Positions 47,440-57,308 of a stretch of 64,000 nucleotides of DNA are shown here, piece by piece; position 1 is the stretch's first letter, and every line of letters begins with the position of its first letter. Location of the stretch: the NCBI RefSeq assembly GCF_030580915.1, contig NZ_JAUQTA010000001.1:1984001-2048000 (forward strand), in the 5' to 3' direction. The position numbers and the translations under genes were made by a program. The notes below the pieces were generated by a model. The model had not been told where the DNA came from. It saw only the letters and a list, made by a program, of their open reading frames with translations, and did no database searches. This DNA is from Nocardioides jiangxiensis. GTDB taxonomy: Bacteria > Actinomycetota > Actinomycetes > Propionibacteriales > Nocardioidaceae.

Positions 47440-47477
47440 GAGGACCCCCGGTCTCCGCAAGGAGGCCGGGGGTCCTC
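47440..47477 (+). terminator. Terminator of the str operon
   Basis: A 17-bp stem (47440-47456 with 47461-47477, one G-U pair) with a GCAA tetraloop, followed by GCCATTTC. It ends transcription after tuf. Confidence 0.85.
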
Positions 47478-47521
47478 GCCATTTCTGGCCCGGGCGGCCA
47501 CCCGCCTAGACTCGGCGCGCC

Positions 47522-48337
47522 ATGAACGACGTCTCGCCTGCCGCCCCCGCCGACAAGCCGGCCTCCTTCGACACCAAGGGGAAGCTCGCCCGCAGTCGCA
47601 ACGCCTCGCCCGAGGCACGTCCCGGTGTCGAGCTCAGCGAGGACGGCCGCCCGATGCGCGGCGTGCTGTCCTACTCGCGGCGCGGCAGCCGGTTCACCGC
47701 GAAGCAGGCAGACGCGTGGGAGCGGCTCGCCGGTGACTGGGTGATCGGGCCCGACCGGGTGACCGACATCGACGTACCCATCGACGTCAACGCCGACTGG
47801 TTCGGTCGCGAGGCGCCGCTGTACGTCGAGATCGGCTCGGGCAACGGCGAGCACGTGGCGCAGTACGCCGCTGCCCACCCCGAGGCCAACATCGTCGCCT
47901 TCGAGGTCTGGCTGCCAGGCGTGGCCGACACGCTGAGCCGTCTCGACGAGGCCGGGTCGACCAACGTGCGCCTGTGCACCGTTGATGCCGCCTGGTCGAT
48001 CACCGAGCTCTTCGCGCCCGGGTCGATCACCGAGCTGTGGACGCTCTTCCCGGACCCGTGGCACAAGGCCCGCCACCACAAGCGCCGCCTGGTCAACCAG
48101 CCCTTCGTCGGCACGGCTGCATCGCGGCTGGTCCCCGGCGGCCGGTGGAGGCTGGCCACGGACTGGCCCGACTACACCGAGCACATGCTCGAGGTCTTCG
48201 CGACCGAGCCGACCCTCGAAGGAGGGGTGGGGGAGCGGTGGGAGGCTCGCCCGGTGACGAAGTTCGAGCGCCGTGGCCTCGCCGAGGGCCGGGGCTCGGA
48301 CGACCTGACCTACCGCTACACCCGACCGGAGGCCTGA
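47522..48337 (+). CDS. trmB: tRNA (guanine-N7)-methyltransferase
   Basis: SAM-dependent enzyme that makes m7G46 in tRNA, 271 residues. SAM motif I is VEIGSGNGEH; the family signature is LFPDPWHKARHHKRRLVNQP, and ATDWPDYTEHML follows. An actinobacteria-type N-terminal extension of about 55 residues (with RGVLSYSRRGSRFT) precedes the catalytic core. TAGACT lies 9 bases before the ATG, a slightly long leaderless spacing. Confidence 0.95.
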   Translation: MNDVSPAAPADKPASFDTKGKLARSRNASPEARPGVELSEDGRPMRGVLSYSRRGSRFTAKQADAWERLAGDWVIGPDRVTDIDVPIDVNADWFGREAPLYVEIGSGNGEHVAQYAAAHPEANIVAFEVWLPGVADTLSRLDEAGSTNVRLCTVDAAWSITELFAPGSITELWTLFPDPWHKARHHKRRLVNQPFVGTAASRLVPGGRWRLATDWPDYTEHMLEVFATEPTLEGGVGERWEARPVTKFERRGLAEGRGSDDLTYRYTRPEA

Positions 48338-48338
48338 C

Positions 48339-48770
48339 GTGGACCTGGTGATGGACGCTGCGGAGATCGGCGAGGTGATCCGCCTGGCCACCGGTCGCGA
48401 CGAGCCGCCGTTCGTCATCGAGGAGATCGAACCGGGTCGTCTGGTCGTGCGCCTTCCGTTCCAGCAGCGCATGCTGCGTCCCGGTGGCACGCTCTCCGGC
48501 CCGTCGCTGTTCACGGCGGCCGACCTCGCGATGTGGGTCGCGGTGATGGCCCACTACGGGCCGGTGGTTGCTGCGGTGACGGCGAACCTGAGCATCAGCT
48601 TCCTCACCCGCGGTGAGCCGGGGGACATCCTGGCCGAGGTCCGCCTGCTCAAGAAGGGCCGCCGGCTGGCGGTCATGGACATCGGGCTGTTCTCCGCGGC
48701 GGACCCGAAGACCCGGGTCGCGCACGTCACCGGCTCCTACGCCATCCCCTCCCAGGCGACGCAGGCCTGA
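48339..48770 (+). CDS. PaaI family thioesterase (hotdog fold)
   Basis: 143-residue hotdog-fold protein. The pattern RMLRPGGTLSGPSLFTAADL matches the PaaI catalytic region (helix with an Asp after the substrate pocket), followed by ANLSISFLTRGEPGDILAEV and a KKGRRLAVMDIGL strand. It probably hydrolyses acyl-CoA thioesters; the acyl group is unknown. GTG start one base after the trmB stop, with GGAGG 8 bases upstream, so co-transcribed with trmB. Confidence 0.85.
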   Translation: MDLVMDAAEIGEVIRLATGRDEPPFVIEEIEPGRLVVRLPFQQRMLRPGGTLSGPSLFTAADLAMWVAVMAHYGPVVAAVTANLSISFLTRGEPGDILAEVRLLKKGRRLAVMDIGLFSAADPKTRVAHVTGSYAIPSQATQA

Positions 48771-48787
48771 ACCCGTCCTCGACACAG

Positions 48788-48823
48788 CGACGGCCCGCCT
48801 CCCGGGAGGGAAGCGGGCCGTCG
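48788..48823. terminator. Bidirectional hairpin between convergent genes
   Basis: CGACGGCCCGC (48788-48798) pairs with GCGGGCCGTCG (48813-48823), an 11-bp perfect stem with an inner CTCCCGGGAG element. It lies between the thioesterase gene and the convergent secreted-protein gene. Confidence 0.75.
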
Positions 48824-48836
48824 TCGTACGCAGTGG

Positions 48837-49613
48837 TCAGCAGGCGTTGGCGTAGGTCCCGAGGTTCGTGCCCGGCACGGCCTCGGGGGCACGGCCGCCG
48901 TTGAGGGAGTACTGGCGCAGCCAGTCCATCTGCATGCGGCTCTGGTTCATCGTCTTGCCGGGGACGGCCGCCATGCGGAAGCGCACGGTGAACGGAACGC
49001 CGGAGAGGGCCGCGGGTCGCTTCTCGGTGCGGATCGCCTTGGCGTTGACGTACCAGGTGATCCGGCTGCTGGTCACCTCGACGGCGAAGACGTTCCAGAC
49101 GTCGGTGCCGAGGTTCGGCCGCGTGGTCGTCGCCGTGTACTCCAGGTCCGGCAGGTTGCGGATCTTGAGGTTGGCGGTGTGGGAGCCCAGCTTGTAGCCC
49201 TCGAACACGATGTTGCGGGCGCCGCAGTGCTGCTCACGGTCGCCGGCCGGGATCAGCTCGGTCCGCACGGTGTAGTTCGTCGCGCTGGTGCTGTAGCGCT
49301 TCGAGCGGAGGCGGATCTCCCACCGTCCGGTCGTCGCCCCCGGGCGGTGGAGCGTCGCCGTGACCGAGCCCTTGCGGCCGGTGTTGAGCGTCAGCATGCC
49401 GTTCTGGTTGCGGATCAGGGTCGTGTTGGAGCGACCCCAGACGCTCTTGACCGGGCCGACGAAGTCGTCCTGCCAGATCGGCTTGCCCCAGTTGTACTCG
49501 GTCTGGGCGTTGACCGGGCCCCAGATCGTTGCGTCGGCGGGCTGCAGTGGCGCGAGAAGCGTCAGTGCGGCCGCCACGATGGCGAGTCGGCGAACTGCTC
49601 GGTGAACAAACAT
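48837..49613 (-). CDS. Secreted GH16-like (concanavalin-fold) protein, active site degenerate
   Basis: 258-residue exported protein. Signal peptide: FVHRAVRRLAIVAAALTLLA, then PLQPADA. The body matches the GH16 jelly roll: WEIRLRSKRYSTSATNYTVR and the sequence VWNVFAVEVTSSRITWYVNA near residue 190. The catalytic ExDxE motif is not seen; the matching region reads ARNIVFEGYKLG. It may bind rather than cut a polysaccharide. Start 49613 is chosen because TACGGT lies 7 bases upstream on the minus strand and the signal peptide begins there; ATG 49643 adds ten residues. Confidence 0.7.
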   Translation of the reverse strand: MFVHRAVRRLAIVAAALTLLAPLQPADATIWGPVNAQTEYNWGKPIWQDDFVGPVKSVWGRSNTTLIRNQNGMLTLNTGRKGSVTATLHRPGATTGRWEIRLRSKRYSTSATNYTVRTELIPAGDREQHCGARNIVFEGYKLGSHTANLKIRNLPDLEYTATTTRPNLGTDVWNVFAVEVTSSRITWYVNAKAIRTEKRPAALSGVPFTVRFRMAAVPGKTMNQSRMQMDWLRQYSLNGGRAPEAVPGTNLGTYANAC

Positions 49614-50042
49614 GTCCAGCACCGTAAGCGACACTCCATGCAAACCCCATATCCCCGCACGTCGGGGGAGAGTGCGCTAGCGATTTGGAGCGCCGCCGGA
49701 ACTCTGACAAGATAGCCCGGTTGCTCCGGCGGGTTGCCGGGGTGCGACACACATCTTGACTACTGAATCGCTCCTCCTGTGACGAGTCGGTGGTTGTGCT
49801 GTGGCCGCACCGATCCAGGAGACCCGATTCCAGTCCGATAAACCGTCGGACGCACCGCACAACACCACGAGGCCTACCCGGGGCCGGCGATTCGTTGCGA
49901 AGCAATAGCGCGACACGCCCGACCGCGGGGGTCGAGTGGGGTGGGGAACAACAGGCGGGACGGCTTCACCCGGAGCCGATCTCGACACAGAACGCAGGTG
50001 TCGGCGAGAGCCCGGCACTGACACGAAGGACGAGAGAGACCT
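49614..50042. other. 429-bp gap before the S10 operon
   Basis: No convincing gene in either direction. The left edge holds the leaderless promoter of the secreted-protein gene (TACGGT, 49621-49626 on the minus strand). A weak candidate S10 promoter is TTGGAG (49685-49690), 17 bases, CAAGAT (49708-49713), which would give a leader of about 320 bases. Composition is less GC-biased than the genes. The last 20 bases hold a GAAGGACGAGAGAG ribosome-binding region. The long leader may fold for autoregulation, as in other S10 operons, but no known leader motif was recognised. Confidence 0.4.
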
Positions 50043-50351
50043 ATGGCGGGACAGAAGATCCGCATCAGGCTCAAGGCCTATGACCACGAGGTGATCGACA
50101 CCTCGGCGCGCAAGATCGTTGACACCGTGACCCGTACGGGCGCGAAGGTCGCCGGCCCGGTGCCGCTGCCGACCGAGAAGAACGTCTACTGCGTCATTCG
50201 CTCGCCGCACAAGTACAAGGACTCGCGCGAGCACTTCGAGATGCGCACCCACAAGCGCCTCATCGACATCATCGACCCCACGCCGAAGACCGTCGACTCG
50301 CTCATGCGTCTCGACCTGCCTGCCGGCGTCGACATCGAGATCAAGCTCTGA
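50043..50351 (+). CDS. rpsJ: 30S ribosomal protein S10
   Basis: 102-residue small-subunit protein, also the NusE transcription antitermination factor. It begins [20 protein letters not shown] and contains [20 protein letters not shown] and [15 protein letters not shown]. First gene of the S10/spc cluster; ATG after a purine-rich GAGAGAGAC. Confidence 0.98.
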   Translation: MAGQKIRIRLKAYDHEVIDTSARKIVDTVTRTGAKVAGPVPLPTEKNVYCVIRSPHKYKDSREHFEMRTHKRLIDIIDPTPKTVDSLMRLDLPAGVDIEIKL

Positions 50352-50362
50352 GGTAGATCGAG

Positions 50363-51022
50363 ATGACTTACGAGCGCAACGTGAAGGGTCTGCTGGGCAC
50401 CAAGCTCGGCATGACGCAGACCTGGGACGAGAACAACAAGATCGTCCCCCTGACTGTCGTTTCCGCGGCGACCAACGTCGTCACCGCGGTCCGCAAGGTC
50501 GAGACCGACGGCTACAACGCCGTGCAGGTCGGCTACGGCGAGATCGACGGCCGCAAGGTGAGCAAGCCGGTCGCCGGCCAGTTCGCCAAGGCCGGCGTGA
50601 CGCCCCGCCGCCACGTGGTCGAGATCCGCACCGCTGACGCCGCCGCCTTCGCCGCCGGCCAGGAGCTGACCGTCGAGACCTTCGCCGCTGGCGACGTCCT
50701 CGACGTGACCGGCACCTCCAAGGGCAAGGGCTTCGCCGGTGTCATGAAGCGTCACGGCTTTGCCGGTGTCTCCGCTTCGCACGGTGCCCACCGCAACCAC
50801 CGCAAGCCCGGTTCCATCGGCGCCTGCGCGACCCCGGGTCGCGTCTTCAAGGGTCTCCGCATGGCCGGCCGCATGGGTGGCGACATCGTGACCACGCAGA
50901 ACATCACGGTCCACGCGATCGACGCCGAGAAGGGCCTCGTGCTCCTCAAGGGCGCCGTTCCTGGCCCCAAGGGCGGTCTCGTGGTTCTCCGCTCCGCCGT
51001 GAAGAAGGAGGCCTCCAAGTGA
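50363..51022 (+). CDS. rplC: 50S ribosomal protein L3
   Basis: 219-residue early-assembly 23S-binding protein. [20 protein letters not shown] at the start; central [32 protein letters not shown] and [15 protein letters not shown] toward the end. ATG 11 bases after rpsJ. The stop overlaps the GTG of rplD. Confidence 0.98.
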   Translation: MTYERNVKGLLGTKLGMTQTWDENNKIVPLTVVSAATNVVTAVRKVETDGYNAVQVGYGEIDGRKVSKPVAGQFAKAGVTPRRHVVEIRTADAAAFAAGQELTVETFAAGDVLDVTGTSKGKGFAGVMKRHGFAGVSASHGAHRNHRKPGSIGACATPGRVFKGLRMAGRMGGDIVTTQNITVHAIDAEKGLVLLKGAVPGPKGGLVVLRSAVKKEASK

Positions 51023-51615
51023 GCACCCTCAAGGTCGAGCTTCCCGTCGAGATCTTCGACGTCGAGCCGAACATCCCGCTGATCCACCAGGTCGTCGTCG
51101 CCCAGCAGGCTGCTGCCCGCCAGGGCACGCACGCGACCAAGACCCGCGGCGAGGTCCGCGGTGGTGGCAAGAAGCCGTACAAGCAGAAGGGCACCGGTCG
51201 CGCCCGCCAGGGCTCGACCCGCGCTCCGCAGTTCGCCGGTGGTGGCACCGTCCACGGTCCGCAGCCGCGTGACTACGACCAGCGCACCCCGAAGAAGATG
51301 AAGGCCGCCGCGCTCAAGGGCGCCCTGTCGGACCGCGCCCGCAACGGCCGGATCCACGTGGTCGACTCCCTGGTCTCCGGCGAGAAGCCGTCGACCAAGG
51401 CTGCCATCGCTTCGCTCGCCGGCCTCTCGGACCGCACGAAGTTCCTCGTGGTCCTTGAGCGTGGTGACAACCTCACCTGGCTGTCCCTCCGCAACGCGGC
51501 GAACGTCCACATCATCGCCGTCGACCAGCTGAACACGTACGACGTTCTGCTGTCCGACGACGTGGTCTTCACCAAGGGCGCGTACGACGCGTTCGTGGCC
51601 CCGAAGGAGGCCTGA
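51019..51615 (+). CDS. rplD: 50S ribosomal protein L4
   Basis: 198-residue protein with the loop that reaches the exit tunnel: [20 protein letters not shown] then [15 protein letters not shown]. In E. coli L4 represses its own operon by binding the leader; whether this holds here is unknown. GTG start in a GTGA overlap with rplC. Confidence 0.98.
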   Translation: MSTLKVELPVEIFDVEPNIPLIHQVVVAQQAAARQGTHATKTRGEVRGGGKKPYKQKGTGRARQGSTRAPQFAGGGTVHGPQPRDYDQRTPKKMKAAALKGALSDRARNGRIHVVDSLVSGEKPSTKAAIASLAGLSDRTKFLVVLERGDNLTWLSLRNAANVHIIAVDQLNTYDVLLSDDVVFTKGAYDAFVAPKEA

Positions 51616-51617
51616 GC

Positions 51618-51920
51618 ATGAGCACGCTGCACAAGGACCACCGCGACATCCTGCTCGCGCCGGTCGTGTCCGAGAAGAGCTACGCCCTCCTCGACGCGAA
51701 CAAGTACACCTTCCTGGTGCACCCGGACGCGAACAAGACCGAGATCAAGATCGCCGTCGAGAAGGTCTTCGGCGTCAAGGTCACCTCGGTCAACACGATC
51801 AACCGTGTCGGCAAGACGCGCCGTACCCGCACGGGTCTCGGCAAGCGCAAGGACACCAAGCGCGCCATCGTCAGCCTTGCCGAGGGTCACTCCATCGACA
51901 TCTTCGGAGGTCAGGCCTGA
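51618..51920 (+). CDS. rplW: 50S ribosomal protein L23
   Basis: 100-residue exit-site protein that docks trigger factor and SRP. It contains [36 protein letters not shown] and the basic loop [20 protein letters not shown]. Two bases after rplD. The stop overlaps rplB. Confidence 0.98.
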   Translation: MSTLHKDHRDILLAPVVSEKSYALLDANKYTFLVHPDANKTEIKIAVEKVFGVKVTSVNTINRVGKTRRTRTGLGKRKDTKRAIVSLAEGHSIDIFGGQA

Positions 51921-52756
51921 TGGGCATCCGCAAGTACAAGCCGACTACGCCGGGCCGTCGTGGCTCGTCGGTCGCCGACTTCGTCGAGATCACTCGCTCG
52001 ACGCCGGAGAAGTCGCTCACGCGTCCGCTCCCGAAGACCGGTGGCCGTAACAACCAGGGCCGCATCACGACCCGTCACATCGGTGGCGGTCACAAGCGTG
52101 CCTACCGCGTCATCGACTTCAAGCGTTACGACAAGGACGGCGTGCCGGCCAAGGTCGCTCACATCGAGTACGACCCCAACCGCACCGCGCGCATCGCGCT
52201 CCTGCACTACGCCGACGGCGAGAAGCGCTACATCATCGCGCCGAAGGGCGTCACGCAGGGCACCCCGATCGAGGCCGGCGTCAACGCCGACATCAAGCCG
52301 GGCAACAACCTGCCGCTGCGCAACATCCCCGTCGGTACGACGATCCACTGCATCGAGCTCCGTCCCGGTGGCGGCGCGAAGATCGCCCGCTCGGCCGGCA
52401 TGTCGGCGCAGCTCGTCGCCCGTGAGGGTTCGCGCGCCACGCTGCGCATGCCCTCCGGCGAGATGCGGTACGTCGACGTCCGCTGCCGCGCCACGATCGG
52501 CGAGGTCGGCAACGCCGAGCAGTCGAACATCAACTGGGGCAAGGCCGGCCGCATGCGCTGGAAGGGCGTCCGCCCGACCGTCCGTGGTGTCGTCATGAAC
52601 CCGGTCGACCACCCGCACGGTGGTGGTGAGGGCAAGACCTCCGGTGGTCGCCACCCGGTCTCCCCGTGGGGCAAGCCCGAGGGCCGCACGCGCAAGCGCA
52701 AGGCCAGCGACTCCCAGATCATCCGTCGCCGCAAGTCCGGAAAGGGCCGCAAGTAA
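51920..52756 (+). CDS. rplB: 50S ribosomal protein L2
   Basis: 278-residue protein near the peptidyl-transferase centre. [19 protein letters not shown] at the start. The C-terminal signature reads [20 protein letters not shown] and includes the conserved histidine needed for activity. ATG overlaps the rplW stop; TAATG overlap with rpsS. Confidence 0.98.
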   Translation: MGIRKYKPTTPGRRGSSVADFVEITRSTPEKSLTRPLPKTGGRNNQGRITTRHIGGGHKRAYRVIDFKRYDKDGVPAKVAHIEYDPNRTARIALLHYADGEKRYIIAPKGVTQGTPIEAGVNADIKPGNNLPLRNIPVGTTIHCIELRPGGGAKIARSAGMSAQLVAREGSRATLRMPSGEMRYVDVRCRATIGEVGNAEQSNINWGKAGRMRWKGVRPTVRGVVMNPVDHPHGGGEGKTSGGRHPVSPWGKPEGRTRKRKASDSQIIRRRKSGKGRK

Positions 52757-53037
52757 TGCCGCGCAGTCTCAAGAAGGGTCCCTTCGTCGACGGCCACCTT
52801 CTCAAGAAGGTGGACGCCGAGAACGAGAAGGGCACCCACAACGTCATCAAGACCTGGTCGCGCCGTTCCATGATCCTGCCGTCCTTCATCGGACACACGA
52901 TCGCGGTGCACGACGGTCGCAAGCACGTGCCGGTCTTCGTCTCCGACTCCATGGTCGGTCACAAGCTCGGTGAGTTCGCTCCGACGCGTACCTACAAGGG
53001 TCACGTGAAGGAAGACCGGAAGGGGAAGCGTCGATGA
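52756..53037 (+). CDS. rpsS: 30S ribosomal protein S19
   Basis: 93-residue head protein that contacts S13 and the A-site finger. It begins [20 protein letters not shown] and holds [20 protein letters not shown] and [23 protein letters not shown] 52756 shares a base with the rplB stop. The stop overlaps rplV. Confidence 0.98.
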   Translation: MPRSLKKGPFVDGHLLKKVDAENEKGTHNVIKTWSRRSMILPSFIGHTIAVHDGRKHVPVFVSDSMVGHKLGEFAPTRTYKGHVKEDRKGKRR

Positions 53038-53432
53038 CCGCCGCTGCTCGTACCGCCACGAGCGACCGTCGCAAGTCGCTCCTCGGTGACAAGCCGGGCG
53101 CGTTCGCCGTCGCCCGCTTCCAGCGCATCACGCCGATGAAGGCCCGCCGTGTCGTCGACATGGTCCGCGGTCTTCCGGTGGACGACGCCCTGTCGCTGCT
53201 GCAGTTCGCTCCGCAGGCTGCCGCTGAGACCGTCTACAAGGTCCTCGAGTCCGCGATCGCGAACGCCGAGAGCACCGAGGGCCTGAACGCTGCTGACCTG
53301 TTCGTCAGCGTTGCCCGCGTCGACGAGGGTCCGACGATGAAGCGCTGGCGTCCGCGTGCCCAGGGCCGCGCGACGCGCATCAACAAGCGCACCTCGCACA
53401 TCACGCTCGTCGTGCAGCCGAAGGAGGCCTGA
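53034..53432 (+). CDS. rplV: 50S ribosomal protein L22
   Basis: 132-residue protein lining the exit tunnel. [20 protein letters not shown] and [20 protein letters not shown] are family blocks. The beta-hairpin tip region [20 protein letters not shown] is intact, which is where macrolide-resistance changes occur in other bacteria. Confidence 0.98.
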   Translation: MTAAARTATSDRRKSLLGDKPGAFAVARFQRITPMKARRVVDMVRGLPVDDALSLLQFAPQAAAETVYKVLESAIANAESTEGLNAADLFVSVARVDEGPTMKRWRPRAQGRATRINKRTSHITLVVQPKEA

Positions 53433-53434
53433 GC

Positions 53435-54265
53435 ATGGGTCAGAAGATCCACCCGAACGGATTCCGTCTCGGCATCTCGACCGACCACAAGTCGCGTTGG
53501 TACGCCGACAAGCTGTACTCGTCGTACGTCGGCGAGGACGTCGCGATCCGCAAGCTGCTCTCCAAGGGCATGGACCGCGCCGGCATCGCCAAGGTCGAGA
53601 TCGAGCGCACCCGTGACCGCGTCCGTGTGGACATCCACACGGCCCGCCCGGGCATCGTCATCGGTCGCCGTGGCGCCGAGGCCGACCGCATCCGCGGCGA
53701 GCTCGAGAAGCTGACCGGCAAGCAGGTCCAGCTGAACATCCTCGAGGTCAAGAACCCCGAGATCGAGGCGCAGCTCGTCGCCCAGGGCGTTGCCGAGCAG
53801 CTCTCCGGTCGCGTGCAGTTCCGTCGTGCGATGAAGAAGGCCATCCAGACCTCGATGCGTTCTGGCGCCAAGGGCGTCAAGATCCAGTGCTCCGGCCGCC
53901 TCAACGGCGCCGAGATGTCGCGCACCGAGTTCTACCGCGAGGGTCAGGTTCCGCTGCACACGCTGCGTGCCGACATCGACTACGGCTTCTACGAGGCCAA
54001 GACGACCTTCGGCCGCATCGGCGTGAAGGTCTGGATCTACAAGGGCGAGGTCGCGGGCACCCGCGCCGAGCGTGAGGCGCAGGCTGCGGCCCGTGCCGGT
54101 GCGCCCGGCCGTGGTGGCCGTCCGGCGCGCGGTGGTGACCGTCCGAACCGTGGTTCGCGTGGTGACCGTCCGCAGCGTGCTGACCGCGCCGAGGCTCCCG
54201 CCGAGGCCACCGCCGCCGTCGAGGCGCCGGCCGCCGAGGCTGTTACCACCGGTCAGGAGGGCTGA
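53435..54265 (+). CDS. rpsC: 30S ribosomal protein S3
   Basis: 276-residue protein of the mRNA entry tunnel. KH domain around [21 protein letters not shown]-terminal core [18 protein letters not shown]. The last 60 or so residues form a low-complexity tail: first Gly/Arg-rich ([18 protein letters not shown]), then Ala/Glu/Pro-rich. This makes the protein about 45 residues longer than E. coli S3, a trait shared with other actinobacteria. Confidence 0.98.
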   Translation: MGQKIHPNGFRLGISTDHKSRWYADKLYSSYVGEDVAIRKLLSKGMDRAGIAKVEIERTRDRVRVDIHTARPGIVIGRRGAEADRIRGELEKLTGKQVQLNILEVKNPEIEAQLVAQGVAEQLSGRVQFRRAMKKAIQTSMRSGAKGVKIQCSGRLNGAEMSRTEFYREGQVPLHTLRADIDYGFYEAKTTFGRIGVKVWIYKGEVAGTRAEREAQAAARAGAPGRGGRPARGGDRPNRGSRGDRPQRADRAEAPAEATAAVEAPAAEAVTTGQEG

Positions 54266-54269
54266 CGCC

Positions 54270-54689
54270 ATGCTGATGCCGCGTCGTGTCAAGCACCGCA
54301 AGCAGCACCACCCGGACCGTCGTGGTGTTGCCAAGGGCGGTACCTCGCTCGCCTTCGGCGAGTTCGGTATCCAGGCCCTCGAGCCGCACTACGTGACGAA
54401 CCGCCAGATCGAGTCTGCGCGTATCGCCATGACCCGCCACATCAAGCGTGGCGGCAAGGTGTGGATCAACATCTACCCGGACCGTCCGCTCACGAAGAAG
54501 CCGGCCGAGACCCGCATGGGTTCCGGTAAGGGTTCGCCGGAGTGGTGGGTCGCCAACGTCAAGGCCGGCCGTGTCATGTTCGAGCTCTCCGGTGTTCCGG
54601 AGGACGTGGCCCGCGAGGCGATGCGCCGCGCGATCCACAAGCTCCCCATGAAGTGCCGTTTCATTTCGCGAGAGGCGGGTGAGTTCTGA
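54270..54689 (+). CDS. rplP: 50S ribosomal protein L16
   Basis: 139-residue protein at the A-site of the large subunit. Start ATG 54270 gives [20 protein letters not shown], the expected N-terminus, after [27 protein letters not shown] and [19 protein letters not shown] are family blocks. Confidence 0.98.
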   Translation: MLMPRRVKHRKQHHPDRRGVAKGGTSLAFGEFGIQALEPHYVTNRQIESARIAMTRHIKRGGKVWINIYPDRPLTKKPAETRMGSGKGSPEWWVANVKAGRVMFELSGVPEDVAREAMRRAIHKLPMKCRFISREAGEF

Positions 54690-54919
54690 TGGCTACCGCT
54701 TTCGAGCTCGACGAGCTGAACAACACGGACCTCGAGGCCAAGCTCCGCGAGGCCAAGGAGGAGCTGTTCAACCTCCGCTTCCAGGCCGCCACCGGCCAGC
54801 TGGAGAGCAACGGCCGTCTCCGCACGGTCAAGAAGGACATCGCCCGGATCTACACCGTCGTGCGCGAGCGTGAGCTCGGTATTCGCACGGCGCCGGGCGC
54901 GACGGCTGAGGAGGCCTGA
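54689..54919 (+). CDS. rpmC: 50S ribosomal protein L29
   Basis: 76-residue helical hairpin protein near the exit tunnel. [20 protein letters not shown] followed by [20 protein letters not shown] is the L29 signature. ATG overlaps the rplP stop and the stop overlaps rpsQ. Confidence 0.97.
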   Translation: MATAFELDELNNTDLEAKLREAKEELFNLRFQAATGQLESNGRLRTVKKDIARIYTVVRERELGIRTAPGATAEEA

Positions 54920-55194
54920 TGAGCGAGAACGCCACCACCGAGGCGCGCAACGCCCGCAAGGTCCGCGAGGGCCTCGTCGTCAGCGACAAGATGGACAAGA
55001 CCATCGTCGTCTCTGTCGAGGACCGCGTGAAGCACGCCCTCTACGGCAAGGTCATGCGTCGCACGATCAAGCTGAAGGCGCACGACGAGAACAACGAGTG
55101 CGGCATCGGCGACCGCGTCACCATCATGGAGACGCGCCCGCTGTCCGCCACGAAGCGTTGGCGCCTCGTCTCGATCGTCGAGAAGGCCAAGTGA
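54919..55194 (+). CDS. rpsQ: 30S ribosomal protein S17
   Basis: 91-residue early-assembly protein. [20 protein letters not shown] and [20 protein letters not shown] are family blocks; the end reads [17 protein letters not shown]. Last gene before a 124-base gap that divides the cluster. Confidence 0.98.
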   Translation: MSENATTEARNARKVREGLVVSDKMDKTIVVSVEDRVKHALYGKVMRRTIKLKAHDENNECGIGDRVTIMETRPLSATKRWRLVSIVEKAK

Positions 55195-55205
55195 CCTGCG
55201 GCCGC

Positions 55206-55231
55206 CGGTCCCGGCAGTGATGCCGGGGCCG
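55206..55231 (+). promoter_or_regulatory. Hairpin in the rpsQ-rplN gap
   Basis: CGGTCCCGGCA (55206-55216) pairs with TGCCGGGGCCG (55221-55231) around a GTGA tetraloop, 11 bp with one G-U pair. It lies 12 bases after rpsQ with no T-tract. The gap marks the boundary between the S10 and spc operons of other bacteria, so this may be a partial terminator or processing site. Confidence 0.55.
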
Positions 55232-55318
55232 GGGGCCGACCCAGATTCCAAAGCAAGTTCGGCAAGGCTCGTTGCCCGCTGAGGCGGCGAGAACCAGCTC
55301 GACAACCAGGAGAAATCA

Positions 55319-55687
55319 ATGATCCAGCAGGAGTCGCGACTCAAGGTCGCCGACAACACCGGTGCCAAGGAGATCCTTTGCATCCGTGTTCTCGGTGGCT
55401 CGGGTCGACGCTACGCCGGTATCGGTGACGTCATCGTCGCCACCGTGAAGGACGCGATCCCCGGTGGCAACGTCAAGAAGGGTGACGTCGTCAAGGCCGT
55501 CGTCGTGCGCACGGTGAAGGAGCGCCGTCGTCCGGACGGTTCCTACATCAAGTTCGACGAGAACGCCGCTGTCATCCTCAAGGCTGACGGTGAGCCCCGT
55601 GGTACCCGCATCTTCGGCCCCGTGGGCCGCGAGCTGCGCGAGAAGAAGTTCATGAAGATCATCTCGCTGGCTCCGGAGGTGCTGTGA
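55319..55687 (+). CDS. rplN: 50S ribosomal protein L14
   Basis: 122-residue intersubunit-bridge protein. [20 protein letters not shown] is the classical N-terminus, with [20 protein letters not shown] and [16 protein letters not shown] later. ATG after CAGGAGAAATCA. First gene of the spc part; stop overlaps rplX. Confidence 0.98.
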   Translation: MIQQESRLKVADNTGAKEILCIRVLGGSGRRYAGIGDVIVATVKDAIPGGNVKKGDVVKAVVVRTVKERRRPDGSYIKFDENAAVILKADGEPRGTRIFGPVGRELREKKFMKIISLAPEVL

Positions 55688-56034
55688 TGGCTAGCTTCAA
55701 CATCAAGACCGGTGACACCGTCAAGGTCATCGCCGGCAAGGACAAGGGCGTGACCGGCAAGGTCCTGTCCGTCCTCCGCGAGGACGACCGTGTCGTCGTC
55801 GAGGGTGTCAACCAGGTCAAGAAGCACGTCAAGGCGATGGCCCAGGGCCAGGAGTCGGGCATCGTGACCGTCGAGGCCCCGATCCACGTCTCGAACGTCA
55901 TGCTCGTCGAGGGTGACGGCGTCACCCGCGTCGGCTTCAAGAAGGTCGAGGGCACCAAGAAGCGTGCCGACGGCTCTTCGTACACCGTGGAGCGCTCCGT
56001 GCGCATCTCCCGCAAGACGGGGGAGGAGATCTGA
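55687..56034 (+). CDS. rplX: 50S ribosomal protein L24
   Basis: 115-residue assembly-initiator protein. The KOW motif lies in [30 protein letters not shown] and [12 protein letters not shown] follow. ATG 55687 overlaps the rplN stop; a GTG three bases upstream is a possible but less likely start. Confidence 0.97.
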   Translation: MASFNIKTGDTVKVIAGKDKGVTGKVLSVLREDDRVVVEGVNQVKKHVKAMAQGQESGIVTVEAPIHVSNVMLVEGDGVTRVGFKKVEGTKKRADGSSYTVERSVRISRKTGEEI

Positions 56035-56591
56035 TGACCGAGACCATTCAGCCCCGCCTGAAGACCCGCTACCGCGAGGAGATCGTGCCGGCCCTCAAGG
56101 CCGAGTTCGAGCTTCCCAACGTCATGCTGGTCCCCGGCCTGACGAAGATCGTCGTCAACATGGGTGTCGGCGACGCTGCCAAGGACTCGAAGCTGATCGA
56201 GGGTGCGGTCAAGGACCTCACCGCGATCACGGGCCAGAAGCCGCAGATCACCAAGGCCCGCAAGTCCATCGCGCAGTTCAAGCTGCGTGAGGGCATGCCG
56301 ATCGGTGCGCACGTCACCCTGCGTGGTGACCGCATGTGGGAGTTCCTCGACCGCCTCCTGGCGCTCGCCCTCCCGCGTATCCGCGACTTCCGTGGTCTGA
56401 ACCCGAACCAGTTCGACGGTCGTGGCAACTACACCTTCGGTCTCACGGAGCAGGTCATGTTCCACGAGATCGACCAGGACAAGATCGACCGGTCGCGCGG
56501 TATGGACATCACGCTCGTGACCACGGCCACCACCGACGACCAGGGCCGCGCGCTGCTCAAGCAGCTCGGCTTCCCGTTCAAGGAGAACTGA
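56034..56591 (+). CDS. rplE: 50S ribosomal protein L5
   Basis: 185-residue 5S rRNA-binding protein of the central protuberance. [20 protein letters not shown] at the start, [20 protein letters not shown] in the middle, [20 protein letters not shown] near the end. ATG overlaps the rplX stop. Confidence 0.98.
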   Translation: MTETIQPRLKTRYREEIVPALKAEFELPNVMLVPGLTKIVVNMGVGDAAKDSKLIEGAVKDLTAITGQKPQITKARKSIAQFKLREGMPIGAHVTLRGDRMWEFLDRLLALALPRIRDFRGLNPNQFDGRGNYTFGLTEQVMFHEIDQDKIDRSRGMDITLVTTATTDDQGRALLKQLGFPFKEN

Positions 56592-56592
56592 C

Positions 56593-56778
56593 ATGGCGAA
56601 GACTTCGCTCAAGGTCAAGGCTGCGCGCAAGCCGAAGTTCGCTGTCCGCGGTTACACCCGCTGCCAGCGCTGCGGCCGCCCGAAGGCCGTCTACCGCAAG
56701 TTCGGCCTGTGCCGTATCTGCCTGCGGGAGATGGCTCACCGTGGCGAGCTCCCCGGCGTGACCAAGTCCTCCTGGTGA
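56593..56778 (+). CDS. rpsN: 30S ribosomal protein S14, zinc type
   Basis: 61-residue S14 of the short type Z form. The two zinc knuckles are CQRC and CRIC in [20 protein letters not shown]. Many actinobacteria carry a second, zinc-free S14 elsewhere for zinc starvation; none is in this window. One base after rplE. Confidence 0.97.
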   Translation: MAKTSLKVKAARKPKFAVRGYTRCQRCGRPKAVYRKFGLCRICLREMAHRGELPGVTKSSW

Positions 56779-56861
56779 CCAGGTCCCGGATTTCCACCTA
56801 TCGCTGAAGGTCCGTACGCCGCTGAGCGCGCGGAAACCGCAGCAGAGAGAGAACACGCATC

Positions 56862-57281
56862 ATGACGATGACTGACCCGATCGCAGACATGCTCACGCGT
56901 CTGCGCAACGCCAACCAGGCGTACCACGACACGGTCGCCATGCCGTACTCCAAGCTGAAGCAGGGTGTCGCCGACATCCTCAAGCAGGAGGGCTACATCA
57001 CGTCGTACGAGGTTGCCGACAACGTCGACGCGGACGGCCAGCCGGCCGTCGGCAAGACGCTGACCATCACCCTCAAGTACGGCCGCAGCCGCGAGCGTTC
57101 CATCGCTGGCGTCCGCCGCATCAGCAAGCCGGGCCTCCGGGTCTACGCCAAGCACACGGGTCTCCCGAAGGTGCTCGGCGGTCTCGGCGTCGCGATCATC
57201 TCGACGTCGCAGGGCCTGCTCACCGACCGCCAGGCGAACCAGAAGGGCGTGGGCGGCGAAGTCCTCGCCTACGTCTGGTGA
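56862..57281 (+). CDS. rpsH: 30S ribosomal protein S8
   Basis: 139-residue central-domain 16S-binding protein. It begins [40 protein letters not shown] and [20 protein letters not shown] complete the family pattern. An 83-base gap with an AGAGAGAG ribosome-binding region precedes ATG 56862; ATG 56868 is a close alternative. Confidence 0.97.
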   Translation: MTMTDPIADMLTRLRNANQAYHDTVAMPYSKLKQGVADILKQEGYITSYEVADNVDADGQPAVGKTLTITLKYGRSRERSIAGVRRISKPGLRVYAKHTGLPKVLGGLGVAIISTSQGLLTDRQANQKGVGGEVLAYVW

Positions 57282-57308
57282 TCTGAGACCGAGAGAGGAA
57301 GAAGAAGC

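Noticed and set aside
49756..49784. TTGACT at 49756 as the -35 of the S10 operon
   Set aside because: Nothing resembling a -10 box lies 16-19 bases downstream.
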